This document shows, in pieces, positions 63,329-64,000 of a DNA stretch of 64,000 bases. Each line of letters opens with the position of its first letter. The stretch's first letter is position 1. The notes under the pieces were generated by a model, which had not been told where the DNA came from, did not search any database, and saw only the letters and a list, made by a program, of their open reading frames with translations. A program made the position numbers and the translations under genes. The stretch is from the NCBI GenBank assembly GCA_027682585.1, contig JAQCZH010000002.1, positions 310,001 to 374,000 on the forward strand, written 5' to 3'. The DNA comes from Lachnospiraceae bacterium AF51-6-b8A (GTDB taxonomy: Bacteria > Bacillota > Clostridia > Lachnospirales > Lachnospiraceae).

Positions 63329-64000
63329 CTATATCCGCACAATAAAGCGGATATTTCCATCCTTATAATCCGCCCGGATGGATCCGCGGAACTGATCGAC
63401 CACAATCCCCTGTGCCATGGATAGGCCAATCCCATACCCCTCCTTCTCAGAGGAATGGGAGCTGTCCTCCCGGTAGAAGCGGTCGAAGAAGCGATTGTAG
63501 TCCACATTTGCCCCCTCGGCATAGGTATTCTCCACAACCAGATGGGCTCCTCCCACCCGGCTTCTCCTGCGCAGGGTAACAACGATACGGCCCTCTTCAT
63601 CGCAGTACTTAGCGGCATTATCCACCAGAATATTGACCAGTTCCTTGGCCAGTTTCTCTTCCGCATGCACATGAACAGCCGGATTGACCTTGAGCACCAG
63701 AGCCTTGTGCTGCTGTTCCACAACCGGTCGGAAGGATTCGGCCGCATCGGTCACCACAGTGGACAGGTCAATATCGTGCAGTTTAATCCGCTCCTGCTCC
63801 CCCATACGGGTCAGGGTGATCAGATCCGCAACCAGATCACTCAGTCTGGCCGACTGCCTTCGAATCGACTGGGTCCACTCATTCTCCCCCTTCATCATTT
63901 CCAGCAGCTCCGCATTGGCGGAAATAATCGCGATCGGCGTCTTCAGCTCATGCCCTGCATTGGTGATAAACTGCTTCTGAGCCTCATAATTGCGGATCAT
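63329..64000 (-). CDS. Sensor histidine kinase, C-terminal part (runs off window)
   Basis: The last 223 residues of a two-component sensor kinase. QFITNAGHELKTPIAIISAN is the H box with the phospho-accepting His; LVDNAAKYCDEEGRIVVTLR the N box; RFYREDSSHSSEKEGYGIGL the F and G boxes, and GNIRFIVRI the end. The sensing region and the partner regulator lie outside the window, so the signal is unknown. Downstream spacer to the AlaX-like gene (63191-63328) shows nothing clear. Confidence 0.92.
   Translation of the reverse strand: MIRNYEAQKQFITNAGHELKTPIAIISANAELLEMMKGENEWTQSIRRQSARLSDLVADLITLTRMGEQERIKLHDIDLSTVVTDAAESFRPVVEQQHKALVLKVNPAVHVHAEEKLAKELVNILVDNAAKYCDEEGRIVVTLRRRSRVGGAHLVVENTYAEGANVDYNRFFDRFYREDSSHSSEKEGYGIGLSMAQGIVVDQFRGSIRADYKDGNIRFIVRI

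Noticed and set aside
1..64000. tRNA or rRNA genes
   Set aside because: No cloverleaf with a GGTTCGAATCC-type arm and no rRNA segment was seen on either strand; matches such as GGATTCGAACC near 53804 fall inside transketolase.

Overview
The window reads as the chromosome of a Gram-positive Clostridia member, most likely a moderately GC-rich Lachnospiraceae. Supporting signs are SpoVG, a Firmicutes-type L10 leader, DnaD/DnaI-type replication proteins, class III fructose-bisphosphatase, split transketolase, an anaerobic pyruvate formate-lyase with its activase, an NrdG activase and a LytR-CpsA-Psr protein. No IS element, phage, CRISPR array, rRNA or tRNA was seen.

Layout. 1-3112: start of a proA-like gene running off the left edge, then a metNIQ methionine importer (minus). 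3.25-4.8 kb: pncB (plus). 4.9-10.9 kb: a complete fructose PTS operon fruR-fruK-fruA-ptsI-ptsH (minus); its HPr has Arg instead of the regulatory Ser46. 11.2-27.9 kb: the ribosomal/transcription block rpmG-secE-nusG-rplK-rplA-rplJ-rplL-rpoB-rpoC-rpsL-rpsG-fusA-tuf, all minus, with internal promoters before rplJ, rpoB, rpsL and tuf and an L10 leader with attenuator. 28-34.8 kb: spoVG (minus), murC, dnaD-like/dnaI-like/prs, and a frameshifted membrane protein gene (all plus).

34.8-49.1 kb: a surface-polymer locus (minus). It has an LCP transferase, Wzy-like polymerase, a cytidylyltransferase-oxidoreductase fusion, a class V aminotransferase, a Wzx-like flippase, a Stealth phosphotransferase, two LicD phosphotransferases, a priming transferase fused to a sugar-nucleotide epimerase/reductase, and a CapD/PglF-type 4,6-dehydratase. 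No ordinary glycosyltransferase is present, so the repeat unit may be joined largely through phosphodiesters. A good promoter precedes the locus and an 11-base C/G tract lies just upstream of it, a candidate phase-variation site.

49.2-53.9 kb: split transketolase genes followed by a large membrane-anchored protein of unknown function and a 53-residue membrane peptide. 54-64 kb: zinc-dependent phospholipase C-like protein (plus), fbp, pflA, pflB, nrdG (minus), an AlaX-like tRNA-editing protein (plus) and the C-terminal half of a sensor histidine kinase (minus, cut by the right edge).

A second theme is a family of about 40-bp imperfect hairpins scattered in the spacers. Their arms differ in sequence but stay self-complementary, around a similar loop and a TCATAA-like tail; some copies are tandem with about 40-bp periodicity.
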